Below are positions 17,783-26,600 of a DNA stretch of 64,000 nt, piece after piece; within the stretch, counting starts at the first letter, position 1, and each line of letters begins with the position of its first letter. Both the position numbers and the translations under genes were made by a program. Source of the DNA: SIG565 sp964607025 (GTDB taxonomy: Bacteria > Bacillota > Clostridia > Oscillospirales > Acutalibacteraceae); NCBI GenBank assembly GCA_964607025.1, contig CAZSIL010000002.1:1-64000 (forward strand). The letters run 5' to 3'. The notes beneath the pieces were generated by a model that was given only the letters and a program-made list of their open reading frames with translations, did no database searches and was not told the origin of the DNA.

Positions 17783-18547
17783 TTAGTTGTTATTAAACAA
17801 ACTGTACCTAAATCGTTCATGTCGAAAGTGTGCCTGTTGATCTTCCTTGGGAGTCATGTAGTCATCCCCATAGGATAGTTTAAGAATGGTATCGTAATCA
17901 CCGAAGATGTAGAAATTAACCCCTTCAAAATCTTGCTCTATTAAATTGTTAATATAAGCAGCAGGGATAATTCTATGCAGATATTTGGCAGAATCATTTG
18001 ACAAATGAATATGTGATTTTTGTCCGACAAAAGCGTTTTTACAAAACCATTTGTAAAAACGAAGCTTCGCTTTTCGAGGAAATAGCCGACCTAAAAGACT
18101 AACACCGCGATAAACAAAGTACTTAAATGCGCCATGTTCTTCTGCGCTTGTTAACTTGATGGTTTCTTGAGTTTTTAATAAAGCTTGCAGGAATATAAGG
18201 CCGTAGATACGAAGTTTTTGCAAAAACTTATTTTCGGTTATATAGTCATACACAAAAATATCGGCGGTAGCAAACGGATCCTTCTTGTTAAATATTTGCA
18301 AAGCACCGCCGGTGTATCCTTCCAGCATACCAAATTCTTGACTGTGGGTTGAAAACACTTCCATAAAACGTTCATAATTTTCTCGGGACATGGCGATATC
18401 TATATCATCGTCCCAAGGAATAAATCCTTTTTCGCGAACGGCACCCAGCAAAGTACCACCCTGAAGGGTATAAGAAATGTCGTTTTCACGGCAAATTCGG
18501 TTAATTTCGCACAGTATAGGAAACAGTTGCTTTTGTATGTCGTTCAT
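17783..18547 (-). CDS. LicD family phosphotransferase (first copy)
   Basis: LicD-type transferase of 254 residues. The motif GGTLLGAVREKGFIPWDDDIDI covers about residues 30-51, with aspartates 46-48 and 50. Expected role: transfer of a phospho-alcohol from a CDP donor to a lipid-linked or surface glycan at the cytoplasmic face. A short hydrophobic stretch near residues 105-115 might contact the membrane. It follows the sugar transferase by 25 bp with CAGGAG before the ATG and precedes the SDR by 13 bp, so it belongs to the same transcript. Confidence 0.88.
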   Translation of the reverse strand: MNDIQKQLFPILCEINRICRENDISYTLQGGTLLGAVREKGFIPWDDDIDIAMSRENYERFMEVFSTHSQEFGMLEGYTGGALQIFNKKDPFATADIFVYDYITENKFLQKLRIYGLIFLQALLKTQETIKLTSAEEHGAFKYFVYRGVSLLGRLFPRKAKLRFYKWFCKNAFVGQKSHIHLSNDSAKYLHRIIPAAYINNLIEQDFEGVNFYIFGDYDTILKLSYGDDYMTPKEDQQAHFRHERFRYSLFNNN

Positions 18548-18572
18548 TTGTTCACTCCTGTTTTCCCTGCAA

Positions 18573-19967
18573 CTATTTCGCAGCGGTATCTTGAAAATTA
18601 ATCTCTTCTTTATTCAACATTCCACCAAAGGCGGTCTTGAAAAGAATTTTTATATCCAACTCGATGGACCAGTGTTCTATATACCACAAATCATGCCGAA
18701 TTCTATCGGGGATGCTGGTGTTACCACGTAAGCCGTTGATTTGTGCCCAGCCGGTCATACCGGGGCGCACCTGATATTTAACCATATACAGAGGAACGGT
18801 TTCTCTGAATCGGTCAACGTAAAACGGAATTTCGGGACGGGGACCCACCAAACTCATATCCCCCTTCAGAACGTTCCACAACTGCGGCAATTCGTCCAAA
18901 CTGGTTTTACGAAGCAGAGAGCCGATAAAAGTACGACGGCTATCGTTATTTGTGCTCCATGCAGAATTTTGCTCGGTGTTTTCGCGCATACTGCGGAACT
19001 TGTACATAGTAAAAGTCTTTTTGTTAAGACCAACTCTTTCTTGTCGGAAGATTACAGGGCCGGGGCTCGAAAGTTTGGTTAGCAGGGCAATTATCAAAAA
19101 CGCGGGTGAAAGCAGAAGCAACAATACCGCACTGCCCAACAAGTCAAAACTTCGCTTACAAAACGCATTAAATGGAAGATCCAGCGGTGTTGTGCGAAGA
19201 CGAATCAGTTTTACGTTGCCAACCGTATCGACCGTGGGGTTGGAGGGAATGAAGTCGTTGTAAAACGGAATAACGCTTATTTTTGTGCCACTCTTTTCGC
19301 AAGCATGAATAACACTATTTGTAATATGAAGTTCATCGATGTTCAATGCCAAAACCACTTCGGCGATTTCGTTGTTATGCAAAGCAGATTCCAAGTCTTC
19401 AAACAGTGTATCTCCCGGAATCAAGTGTTTGTCTATACAAAGGCCAAGTCCCTGATTCTCGGATACGCTTTGAATATACTGTTCTGCCAATTTGCCGCCG
19501 CCAATTACCAGAACGTGCTTTTGATGGCGGACATTAGTTTGCAAACGAGCCATGATAAAGCGGGCAAGCATTCGCTTCATCACTAATGCGCTGGAACTGA
19601 AAATATAGTAAAGACCGAGAACACCGCGCGAAAATTCTTCCAAACGGAACAAATAAAGGGCGGTGGCAGCCACTATAACAGCAAAGGTATTACCCAGCAC
19701 CAATACACCGTACCGCCAATTTTTACCATGGGTGCGATTTGGCTGGTAGGCACCGAACAAGGTCAGCACCAAAACAGTCCAGCAAGCGTAGGCAAACAAC
19801 ACGATAATGGCATATCCTTCATAATTCGCAATATTTGCCATATTAGAGGAACTGTGGTCAGCAAGATCCAGCCATACCCATGTTGCTAGCAAATATATGA
19901 GAACAACAAAAATGCCATCCGTAAACGCATTTATTCTACTATATAGAATTTGATTCTTTTTTTCCAT
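18573..19967 (-). CDS. Polyprenyl-phosphate sugar-1-phosphate transferase (WbaP/WcaJ type)
   Basis: Initiates lipid-linked glycan assembly by moving a sugar-1-phosphate from a nucleotide sugar to undecaprenyl phosphate. Four N-terminal membrane helices (about residues 10-125) and a Rossmann-like middle domain (VLVIGGGKLAEQYI) precede another helix (LLGSAVLLLLLSPAFLIIAL) and the catalytic domain with GPVIFRQERVGLN, SLDELPQLWNVLKGDMSLVGPRPE and GMTGWAQINGLRG. I use the ATG at 19967 (GGGG before it; 464 residues) rather than an upstream in-frame start. It is the first gene of the six-gene glycan operon and has a perfect promoter 98 bp upstream. No flippase or polymerase is in the cassette. Confidence 0.94.
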   Translation of the reverse strand: MEKKNQILYSRINAFTDGIFVVLIYLLATWVWLDLADHSSSNMANIANYEGYAIIVLFAYACWTVLVLTLFGAYQPNRTHGKNWRYGVLVLGNTFAVIVAATALYLFRLEEFSRGVLGLYYIFSSSALVMKRMLARFIMARLQTNVRHQKHVLVIGGGKLAEQYIQSVSENQGLGLCIDKHLIPGDTLFEDLESALHNNEIAEVVLALNIDELHITNSVIHACEKSGTKISVIPFYNDFIPSNPTVDTVGNVKLIRLRTTPLDLPFNAFCKRSFDLLGSAVLLLLLSPAFLIIALLTKLSSPGPVIFRQERVGLNKKTFTMYKFRSMRENTEQNSAWSTNNDSRRTFIGSLLRKTSLDELPQLWNVLKGDMSLVGPRPEIPFYVDRFRETVPLYMVKYQVRPGMTGWAQINGLRGNTSIPDRIRHDLWYIEHWSIELDIKILFKTAFGGMLNKEEINFQDTAAK

Positions 19968-20064
19968 ATTATCCCCTATTATGTTGCATTGCGCAAACCG
20001 GTGAAAAGGCAACTTATAAAGAAATTTCACTACCTATACCTTTTAGGTAGACACAATTTTTTGT

Positions 20065-20093
20065 ATTATAACATATATCTGCTTTTTTTTCAA
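20065..20093 (-). promoter_or_regulatory. Sigma-A promoter of surface-glycan operon
   Basis: On the minus strand TTGAAA, 17-bp spacer, TATAAT (plus-strand 20065-20070). Just downstream is a 7-bp inverted repeat CTACCTA (20030-20036) / TAGGTAG (20044-20050) in the leader that could be an operator or small hairpin. Confidence 0.82.
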
Positions 20094-20197
20094 GCATAAA
20101 AGAGAGTATTCTTCCCCAAAATAGCATTAAATTGTCATAAAAAGGTATTATGATAAGAATTCTGATTTTTATATCGTAAAATGATGAGGAAGCGCAC

Positions 20198-20231
20198 AAA
20201 AAAGACCGCAGTTTTAACTGCGGTCTTTTTT
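20198..20231 (-). terminator. Terminator of the murD-to-propeller operon
   Basis: 16-bp stem AAAAAAGACCGCAGTT / AACTGCGGTCTTTTTT; read on the minus strand it ends in a U run. It separates the operon ending at 20311 from the glycan promoter. The rest of 20094-20310 is AT-rich without a gene. Confidence 0.88.
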
Positions 20232-20310
20232 AAAATGAAAACGATTAATTGTTTTTATTAGTAATAATGGAGGAAACCATATTTTCGATTAAAAATTCAA
20301 AATAATTTTT

Positions 20311-20985
20311 TCAATCAAGCAGATAAATCCCCGTATCGAGTACGGCGAATTCATAGCCGTCGTTTTTAATAAAGCGGTAAACAGGAGATTCAAATTGGCG
20401 GTATGTTTCCGCCGAGAAGGTGTTAAGATTAACCTTGACTATCGAATTGCTACCGCTGTTGCAAACGTAAATGTCGTTGCCATCGATAAACAAATCACAA
20501 GGTTTATCAAAGGGTGATGTGGCACCGCCACCGATTCTAAGTTCTTCCTTCATAGTTAAAAGATTCATACGAATAAGCACCGATGCCGATTTAAAGCAGG
20601 TCCAAAGCGAGCGGTTACTAACCGCTATGCCGCTTGGCGCATTTCCGCGGTAGGAAAGCGGTCCTTCCCATACACACTCGCCGTCAACATCCATCAGTTT
20701 ACTGTCACCGTTTCGTTCTAATATGAAGTGCTTACCCGAAGATAAAGGTAAAGAACGGCATGTGATGTGATTTTTTATGTGGTGCAAAAATTCCTTATTA
20801 TTAGTGCCGAATTTTGAAAGCTCGTAAAGACTGCGCTGAACAAAGGTGAATTTTCCGTCGGCAAAGGTTACCATTTTATAAGCCACCGTAGCAGTATCCT
20901 GATCTTTTGAACAAATATAGCAGATGATAAGTCCGTTTTCGACTAAAACAACGTCAACGATTTCGCCGACAAACAGCGTTTTCAT
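20311..20985 (-). CDS. Uncharacterised beta-propeller-like protein
   Basis: I do not recognise a named family. The 224 residues are beta-rich with recurring blade-like segments (PSGIAVSNRSLWTCF, PCDLFIDGNDIYVCNSGSN, YEFAVLDTGIYLLD) of the kind seen in NHL or SMP30-like propellers, and the last blade contains an N-S-G-S-N-S-I-V-K-V repeat-like edge. There is no signal peptide, so it is probably cytoplasmic. The start ATG is preceded by AAAGGAG, which overlaps the 3' end of the PLP-enzyme gene, so translation is coupled. It is the last gene of the operon. No catalytic residues can be assigned. Confidence 0.7.
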   Translation of the reverse strand: MKTLFVGEIVDVVLVENGLIICYICSKDQDTATVAYKMVTFADGKFTFVQRSLYELSKFGTNNKEFLHHIKNHITCRSLPLSSGKHFILERNGDSKLMDVDGECVWEGPLSYRGNAPSGIAVSNRSLWTCFKSASVLIRMNLLTMKEELRIGGGATSPFDKPCDLFIDGNDIYVCNSGSNSIVKVNLNTFSAETYRQFESPVYRFIKNDGYEFAVLDTGIYLLD

Positions 20986-20986
20986 A

Positions 20987-22255
20987 TTACCGTTCTCCTT
21001 TTTTTAAATTCAGCACCTTCTGTGCCGCCGACAGAATACCGATTTCGCCCGAGTGGAAATTAAGACCGCCCTGAAGCCATACGGCAAACGGCTCACGAAG
21101 CGGTGCATCAGCCGATAATTCGATGGATGCGCCAAGAGTAAATGCGCCTGCCGCCATAATAACGTCACTATCATACCCAGGCATTGGTGCGGGGAAGGGC
21201 ACCGCCATAGAGTCAATAGGCGAGCCGGCTTGTAAACCCTGACAAAAAGCAATCAACGTATCGGTGTTCTCAAGTAGTATGGTTTGTATAATATCGGCAC
21301 GCGGCTCGTTATATTCGGGCAGTGCGCCAAAACCCAACAAATTAAAAATTCTGGCGGCAAAAACAGCGGTTTTAAGTGCTTCGCCAACAACGTGCGGAGC
21401 CGAGAAAAGTCCCATATAAAGCTCTCTGAGATGACCGAGAGACGCTCCTATTTCTCTGCCAACACCCGGAGCTGTGAGCCGATAGGCACATTTTTCCACT
21501 AAATCGTGACGACCTGCAATATATCCACCCGTCGGCGCTATACCACCACCAGGGTTTTTAATGAGAGAACCGGCAATTATATCGGCACCGACTTCGCACG
21601 GTTCCTTTGTTTCCACAAACTCGCCGTAGCAATTATCTACCATAATTATAGTATCAGGTGATATTCCCTTAACTATGCTGCAAAGTTCCTTAATTTTTGC
21701 AATCGATAAACTCGGCCTTAAACTATATCCTTTTGAGCGTTGTATGTACGCCATTTTATATTTTTGCTTACTTAAAGCCGTTTTAATGGCTTCAATATCG
21801 GGTTCGCCGTTTTGGTTTAAATCTACCTGGTTATATTCTACACCGAAATCTGTAAGTGAGCCATCGGTATGCTTATCAATACCTAAAACACCGATGAGCG
21901 TGTCATAAGGTCTACCCGTAAGGCAGAGCATTTTATCGCCCGGCCGGAGTATGCCGAAAAGTGCAACGGTCAGAGTATGTGTACCCGATACAAAATTGTG
22001 GCGGATAAGCGCATCTTCTGCGCCCACGCAGTCGGCAAAAACGCGCTCTAACATATCTCTGCCACTGTCATCATAGCCGTAACCTGTGGATATGCCCAAA
22101 TGCGACTCGCTAACGCCGTTTTTTGTAAAAGCCGACAAAACCTTTTGCTGATTAAAACGGGTTACGTCATCGATTCTTTCGAAAACTTCGCGGCACTCGG
22201 CCTTTGCTTTTTCTCCAAGAGATAAAAGTTCATCATCAAATTTAAAAAAATTCAA
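20987..22255 (-). CDS. PLP-dependent methionine gamma-lyase family protein (YnbB-like)
   Basis: Fold-type I PLP enzyme of the family often labelled aluminium resistance protein or methionine gamma-lyase family; its physiological substrate is poorly known. The PLP lysine lies in DIIAGSLIKNPGGGIAP, and the phosphate-binding SGTHTL and the aspartate in IIMVDNCYGEF are present. A TTG at 22264 opens the frame but touches the Shine-Dalgarno AAGGAAG; the TTG at 22255 is correctly spaced (9 bp) and is my chosen start, giving 422 residues. Only 1 bp separates it from the GNAT stop. Confidence 0.88.
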   Translation of the reverse strand: MNFFKFDDELLSLGEKAKAECREVFERIDDVTRFNQQKVLSAFTKNGVSESHLGISTGYGYDDSGRDMLERVFADCVGAEDALIRHNFVSGTHTLTVALFGILRPGDKMLCLTGRPYDTLIGVLGIDKHTDGSLTDFGVEYNQVDLNQNGEPDIEAIKTALSKQKYKMAYIQRSKGYSLRPSLSIAKIKELCSIVKGISPDTIIMVDNCYGEFVETKEPCEVGADIIAGSLIKNPGGGIAPTGGYIAGRHDLVEKCAYRLTAPGVGREIGASLGHLRELYMGLFSAPHVVGEALKTAVFAARIFNLLGFGALPEYNEPRADIIQTILLENTDTLIAFCQGLQAGSPIDSMAVPFPAPMPGYDSDVIMAAGAFTLGASIELSADAPLREPFAVWLQGGLNFHSGEIGILSAAQKVLNLKKGER

Positions 22256-22256
22256 T

Positions 22257-22973
22257 CTATTCAACTTCCTTTAATTTACAATATGCTACCGTTGATTCTA
22301 CAGTAAAACCGTTACTTTTATAAAACGGAACATTTTTATATTCGGCGCAGATATACACCGTGCGGTCTCTTATAATTTCGAGCAATCGGTTAAGCGTTGC
22401 GGTACCAAGCCCTGAGCGTCGGCAATCACTTTCCACAGCAATTCCCGCAAGGGTGGCGTATTTATCGTTATAAAGGATAACCCCTGCTGAATATTTGCTT
22501 GTTACGTATCCTGCCGTACCACGCCTTATGCGGTGTGACATATCGGCAATAAAGCCCTGTCGGTCCCCAATATCCAAGTGTTTTGATAGGGTATCATAAA
22601 CGCGGTCAAGCCCTTCGTAAGTGTTCTCTGTCTTACGGACAGTATCAAACGGTGGGGCTTTGCAAAGCGACGCGCACTCGGTAATAATTTCGAGTCCTAA
22701 AATTTTTGCCGTATCTAAATCGGTAAAAATGTTGGCGGGGGATATGGCATCTACAAAGGTTTTAAGTTCAGCCGTATCGCCGCCCACTCTACAAATAATC
22801 ATACTATTATCAAGCAAAGAAATGAGAGCACTCACGCGGTTTTCTTTATCGGTTTGTACCCAAAAAAGTGCAATTTTATCGTAATCGCGATAGGCAGCAT
22901 AAAGGCACATAAGTTTTACGTAAACCACACTTTTTGCACTTATGTCGGGTAAATCTTTACACAGTGTAATCAA
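22257..22973 (-). CDS. GNAT family N-acetyltransferase
   Basis: Acetyl-CoA-dependent acetyltransferase. The GNAT core is in the C-terminal half: LAGIAVESDCRRSGLGTATLNRLL (about 165-190) holds the acetyl-CoA-binding R-x-x-G-x-G/A loop, and YICAEYKNVPFYKSNGF the beta-5/alpha-4 region. The N-terminal about 110 residues are less conserved and look like a degenerate second GNAT lobe. The start is a TTG at 22973, with GGGGGG 8 bp upstream inside the preceding peptidase gene; the two genes overlap by 17 bp. Substrate unknown. Confidence 0.86.
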   Translation of the reverse strand: MITLCKDLPDISAKSVVYVKLMCLYAAYRDYDKIALFWVQTDKENRVSALISLLDNSMIICRVGGDTAELKTFVDAISPANIFTDLDTAKILGLEIITECASLCKAPPFDTVRKTENTYEGLDRVYDTLSKHLDIGDRQGFIADMSHRIRRGTAGYVTSKYSAGVILYNDKYATLAGIAVESDCRRSGLGTATLNRLLEIIRDRTVYICAEYKNVPFYKSNGFTVESTVAYCKLKEVE

Positions 22974-23985
22974 CTATATTTCCCCCCGAACAAATCTTAT
23001 TTATCATAAATTTTGCCAAATCTTTAGCATTTTCTATATCGTCTGAGTCGCATATACAAGACGGTGTATGGATATAACGGCAGGGAACAGAAATGGCGAG
23101 AGTTCTGACACCTGAGCGGTTTAAATGAATTTTACTCGCGTTGTTGCCACCCGTAACAGCCGACTTCGGTTGACATTTAATGCCCGAATTTACAGCGATA
23201 TTATAAAGGGTGCGGTCATAAACAGCACCGCGGTCCATAAAGGAAACGGCGGGGCCGTATCCTAAGGAACACACCTTATCTTGCTCGGCAACACCGTCTA
23301 AATCGGCGGCAGTGGTGGCTTCAAGAACAAGCGCTACATCGGGGTTTACAGTATACGTGGCGGTTATTGCACCGCGGCAGCCAAGTTCTTCGCCGACGGT
23401 AAACGTAGCGTAAAAATCGTAGTCGCTGTCTTGTTTTAAAAGTTCGGTTAAGATATAGCAACCAACGCGGTCATCTATCGCCTTGGCTTTTATGCGGGTA
23501 TCACCGAGAACGACAAATTCGCTCATAATAACGCCGCCGTCACCAACATTTACTATGTTTTCAGCTTCGGAGCGAGAAGAACAACCAATATCTATATAAA
23601 GCGTATCGGCGCTTGGCAATTTTTTGCCTTCTTCACCTTCGGTTAAATGTATCGGTTTACAACCGATTACGCCGATAACCGAATCGTTTATATACACCTT
23701 TCGGCACAGCAGTACACTCGGCTTTATGCCGCCAAGCACTTGAAATTTCAAAAAACCGTCATTTGTCACAGCCGATATAATAATGCCTACTTCGTCTAAA
23801 TGTGCATCTACCATTAGCTTTACTGTGGAGGGCAGTTTTCCTTTTTTATATGCAATAATATTGCCATTTTTATCCGTTTTGCACTCGCAAAAAGGCGAAA
23901 TTTCGCTGAGAATTTGCTCTCTGATACTTTTTTCAAAACCGCTGGGGGAATTAATCTCGCAAAACTCTTGAAGGATTTTAAGCAT
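22957..23985 (-). CDS. M42 family metallopeptidase (first to be named; downstream of pair)
   Basis: Dinuclear-metal aminopeptidase of the M42 (FrvX/TET-like) family, cytoplasmic, trimming short peptides. Metal ligands and catalytic residues are visible in order: VDAHLDEVG (His), KAIDDRVG (bridging Asp), VGEELGCRG (catalytic and ligand Glu), LEATTAADLDG, and RYIHTP (His). The start ATG at 23985 follows a GGGGGA ribosome site; a longer frame to 24030 would run into the neighbouring coding region. 342 residues, normal for the family. It overlaps the upstream M42 gene by 8 bp, so the pair is co-translated. Confidence 0.92.
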   Translation of the reverse strand: MLKILQEFCEINSPSGFEKSIREQILSEISPFCECKTDKNGNIIAYKKGKLPSTVKLMVDAHLDEVGIIISAVTNDGFLKFQVLGGIKPSVLLCRKVYINDSVIGVIGCKPIHLTEGEEGKKLPSADTLYIDIGCSSRSEAENIVNVGDGGVIMSEFVVLGDTRIKAKAIDDRVGCYILTELLKQDSDYDFYATFTVGEELGCRGAITATYTVNPDVALVLEATTAADLDGVAEQDKVCSLGYGPAVSFMDRGAVYDRTLYNIAVNSGIKCQPKSAVTGGNNASKIHLNRSGVRTLAISVPCRYIHTPSCICDSDDIENAKDLAKFMINKICSGGNIVDYTV

Positions 23986-24991
23986 TTTTAAGTCCCCCTG
24001 AAATAATGTATTTTTCGAGAACATCGGCAACCGATACTATATCGCAAATTTTTACCGTTTCAACATCGGTGTGCATATTGCGAAGGGGGATGGATATAAG
24101 TCCCGAAGGGATACCGCCGCCGCAAATAGATATAACATCGGCATTGGTGGAGGTTTTTTCTCCCATCACTTCATTTTGATAGGGTATGTCGTTATCGGAT
24201 GCTATCAAAATTAACTTATCGGTTATATCACGGTTTAAAACAGGGGATATACCTATCATACCACCAGCGCCCAGTATTCCGCACTTGGTGGCGGGGATAT
24301 CAGGGCCGTCACCGAAACTAACGTCAACAACAATCGCTTCATCGGCACCACTGTCATAAGCGGAGGTTTTAGCACCGCGAAGTCCGAGTTCCTCGGCGTC
24401 ACTAAATAAAAATTTAACGGTTATCGGTAATTTTTTCTTATATAAACGTTCGGCGAGTAATAAAAGCGCTACTACACCGGCGCGGTTATCGAGTGACTTA
24501 CCGCAAACGGTATCACCATATAAATTTGCCGCAGTTTGCCTAAAAGTTACATAATCGCCAACCGAAATAATTTCCTTGGCTTTTTTTCCGATACCTGTAT
24601 CTATTCTTATTTTAGAAATATTTTCGACGGCGCTGTCACTTTTTTCAAGATGGGGCGGCGTACTTACAAAAACACCGCAAACCTTTTGCTTGCCGTGTAT
24701 TGTCACGGGTTTTGCGGGTAGATGTCTTGGGTCAATACCGCCTACGTTCGAAACGCTTAAAAACCCATTATCCGACACGTTAGTTACAATAAAACCCACT
24801 TCATCAATGTGGGCATCAAGCAATATCGTATAGTCGCTTTTGCCTTTGATAGTCAGGCATTTTGTAAGCCCTGACATATTCGTGGCACCGCCGTATTTAC
24901 TTAAAAATTTTTCGAGTAGATTTGCCGCATCACAAACGGTGCCTATTGCTGACGCGTCAGACAATTCGGTTAATAACTTCTTAGTATCCAT
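23978..24991 (-). CDS. M42 family metallopeptidase (second member of tandem pair)
   Basis: M42 aminopeptidase/endoglucanase-family protein, 337 residues. Ligand motifs: LDAHIDEVGF, GKSLDNRAG, SDAEELGLRG, VVDVSFGDGPD and LRNMHTDVET. It is only distantly similar to its downstream partner, so this is an old duplication rather than a recent one; a hetero-oligomer is possible because M42 enzymes form dodecamers. Its ATG overlaps the murD stop by one base (TAATG), indicating translational coupling. Confidence 0.92.
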   Translation of the reverse strand: MDTKKLLTELSDASAIGTVCDAANLLEKFLSKYGGATNMSGLTKCLTIKGKSDYTILLDAHIDEVGFIVTNVSDNGFLSVSNVGGIDPRHLPAKPVTIHGKQKVCGVFVSTPPHLEKSDSAVENISKIRIDTGIGKKAKEIISVGDYVTFRQTAANLYGDTVCGKSLDNRAGVVALLLLAERLYKKKLPITVKFLFSDAEELGLRGAKTSAYDSGADEAIVVDVSFGDGPDIPATKCGILGAGGMIGISPVLNRDITDKLILIASDNDIPYQNEVMGEKTSTNADVISICGGGIPSGLISIPLRNMHTDVETVKICDIVSVADVLEKYIISGGLKNA

Positions 24992-26370
24992 TATAATTTG
25001 TTCACCAGTTCTTTAAAATAGTTGCCGCGCACTGCAAAGTTGGGGAAGGCATCAAACGATGCACAGGCGGGGCTTAATGTTACAATGTCGCCCGCCACCG
25101 CCGTTTTGTGTGCAATATCCACCGCGTTATCAAGGTCCCTCGCGTGTACAATTTGCGGCGAACCCTTGTAATCGGGATGTTCGGTAACGGCTTTTTCTAT
25201 CTTTTTAGCGGTGGGACCCGTTAAAATGAGTAGTTTAACTTTTTCTATTACGTATGGTGCCATCGGCTCAAAAGGAATTTGTTTATCATAGCCGCCCGCC
25301 AGTAATACTACCTTGCGGTCAAATGCCTTAAGCCCTGCGATAGTACGGGTGGGGCTGGATGCGATGGAATCGTTAAAATAGCGAACGCCATTTACTTCTT
25401 TTACGAACTCAATGCGGTGTTCAACTCCGCCGAATTCCTTAGCAACCAAGCGGATATTATCAGCACCAACGTAACCCCAAACTGCAGAAATAGCGGCAAG
25501 GTAGTTAGCAACGTTGTGCTCACCTAAAATTGTGATATTACTCTTATGCATAATTGGCGCGCTGACACCGCGGTAACACATATTAAGGTATCCGTCACTG
25601 TCAAGCCAGGCACCGTTTTTAACGGGGGTTTCCATACTGAATCCCAAAGACTGACCGCGCACAAGGTCACGGAAACCGTTGGTAATTTCATTATCGTAGT
25701 TTAAAACCGTACGCGAAAATGCGCCTTGGTGAAGGAGTACGTTTTTCTTGGCTTCAACGTATTCGTCCATATCCTTGTGGATATCAAGATGGTTGGGCGC
25801 TACGTTGGTAACAACGGCAACGTCGGGGCTTTTTCTCATTGATATCAGTTGGAAGGAAGAAAGCTCAACAACAACGTAATCATCACTCTTAATATTATCA
25901 ATTTCGGGAAGAAGCGGTTTGCCGATATTTCCGCCCACGTGGACGGTATAACCTTCACGTTTAAGCATCTCGGCAATCAGTGTAGTAGTGGTGGTCTTTC
26001 CGTCAGAGCCCGTAACTGCGAAAATTTTAGCAGGGCATAAATCGAAAAACACTTCCATCTCACTCGTAACTGCGATACCGCGTCGGCGCGCTTCTATAAG
26101 TTCAGGCAGATTAAAACTCATACCAGGGGTGCGGAAAATAACGTCAACCTCAAGTTTTTTAAGATAATCTTCACCGAGACTCAGCGTCGCACCAAGTGCT
26201 TCAAGCTCGTTACAAATATCACCTAATTGTTCACGAGTTCTGCGGTCACACGCAACAACACGTGCACCTTTCTTAAGAAAGGTTTTAATAAGAGGCGTGT
26301 TGCTGATGCCGATACCGCACATAGCGATTTTTTTATTTTCAATTTGCTCCCAAAACTGTTTAAAATCCAA
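24991..26370 (-). CDS. murD: UDP-N-acetylmuramoylalanine--D-glutamate ligase
   Basis: Cytoplasmic peptidoglycan precursor synthesis: adds D-glutamate to UDP-MurNAc-L-Ala using ATP. The P-loop is GSDGKTTTT (near residue 116), followed by GNIGKPL, the VELSSFQL motif and the C-terminal LSPACASFDAFPNFAVRGNYF. I start it at the TTG at 26370: GGAGGG ends 6 bp before it, whereas the ATG at 26391 lies upstream of that ribosome site. 459 residues, as expected. It stands alone from the usual mur/fts cluster and heads an operon with two peptidases, an acetyltransferase and a PLP enzyme. The about 220-nt leader is highly structured. Confidence 0.95.
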   Translation of the reverse strand: MDFKQFWEQIENKKIAMCGIGISNTPLIKTFLKKGARVVACDRRTREQLGDICNELEALGATLSLGEDYLKKLEVDVIFRTPGMSFNLPELIEARRRGIAVTSEMEVFFDLCPAKIFAVTGSDGKTTTTTLIAEMLKREGYTVHVGGNIGKPLLPEIDNIKSDDYVVVELSSFQLISMRKSPDVAVVTNVAPNHLDIHKDMDEYVEAKKNVLLHQGAFSRTVLNYDNEITNGFRDLVRGQSLGFSMETPVKNGAWLDSDGYLNMCYRGVSAPIMHKSNITILGEHNVANYLAAISAVWGYVGADNIRLVAKEFGGVEHRIEFVKEVNGVRYFNDSIASSPTRTIAGLKAFDRKVVLLAGGYDKQIPFEPMAPYVIEKVKLLILTGPTAKKIEKAVTEHPDYKGSPQIVHARDLDNAVDIAHKTAVAGDIVTLSPACASFDAFPNFAVRGNYFKELVNKL

Positions 26371-26401
26371 GTTAATCCCTCCGGAAAACATACTTATTTA
26401 T

Positions 26402-26595
26402 AATGGTTAAAAGAAGTCAAAACAGATAAGTTTTGAGGTAAAATCTTTGATTTTAGACAAATTTTCTTCAAAAATTTGTCCGTAACCATTTCAATGAGTG
26501 TTGTGCAAAATCAAAATCCTTAATTTGATTTTGCCAAATCCACTTGAAAGTGGCTTCTCGAAGCGCTTTTTAGCGTTTTGAGAAACTAACTCATT
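26402..26595. other. Two adjacent cloverleaf-like inverted-repeat structures in murD leader
   Basis: Two four-way-junction folds lie side by side. Structure A: closing stem AATGGTTA (26402-26409) / TAACCATT (26483-26490) encloses hairpins at 26417-26436 (7 bp), 26439-26455 (7 bp) and 26456-26480 (10 bp). Structure B: closing stem AATGAGT (26493-26499) / ACTCATT (26589-26595) encloses hairpins at 26505-26534 (11 bp), 26540-26553 (6 bp) and 26555-26584 (13 bp, two of the pairs G-T on the plus strand). It is downstream of the minus-strand murD promoter and so would be in the murD mRNA leader. It matches no riboswitch I know. Confidence 0.75.
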
Positions 26596-26600
26596 ATTAT

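Noticed and set aside
26402..26595. tRNA or T-box interpretation of the cloverleaf folds
   Set aside because: Arm lengths and loops do not fit a tRNA, no TTCAA loop or CCA, and the T-box sequence is absent.
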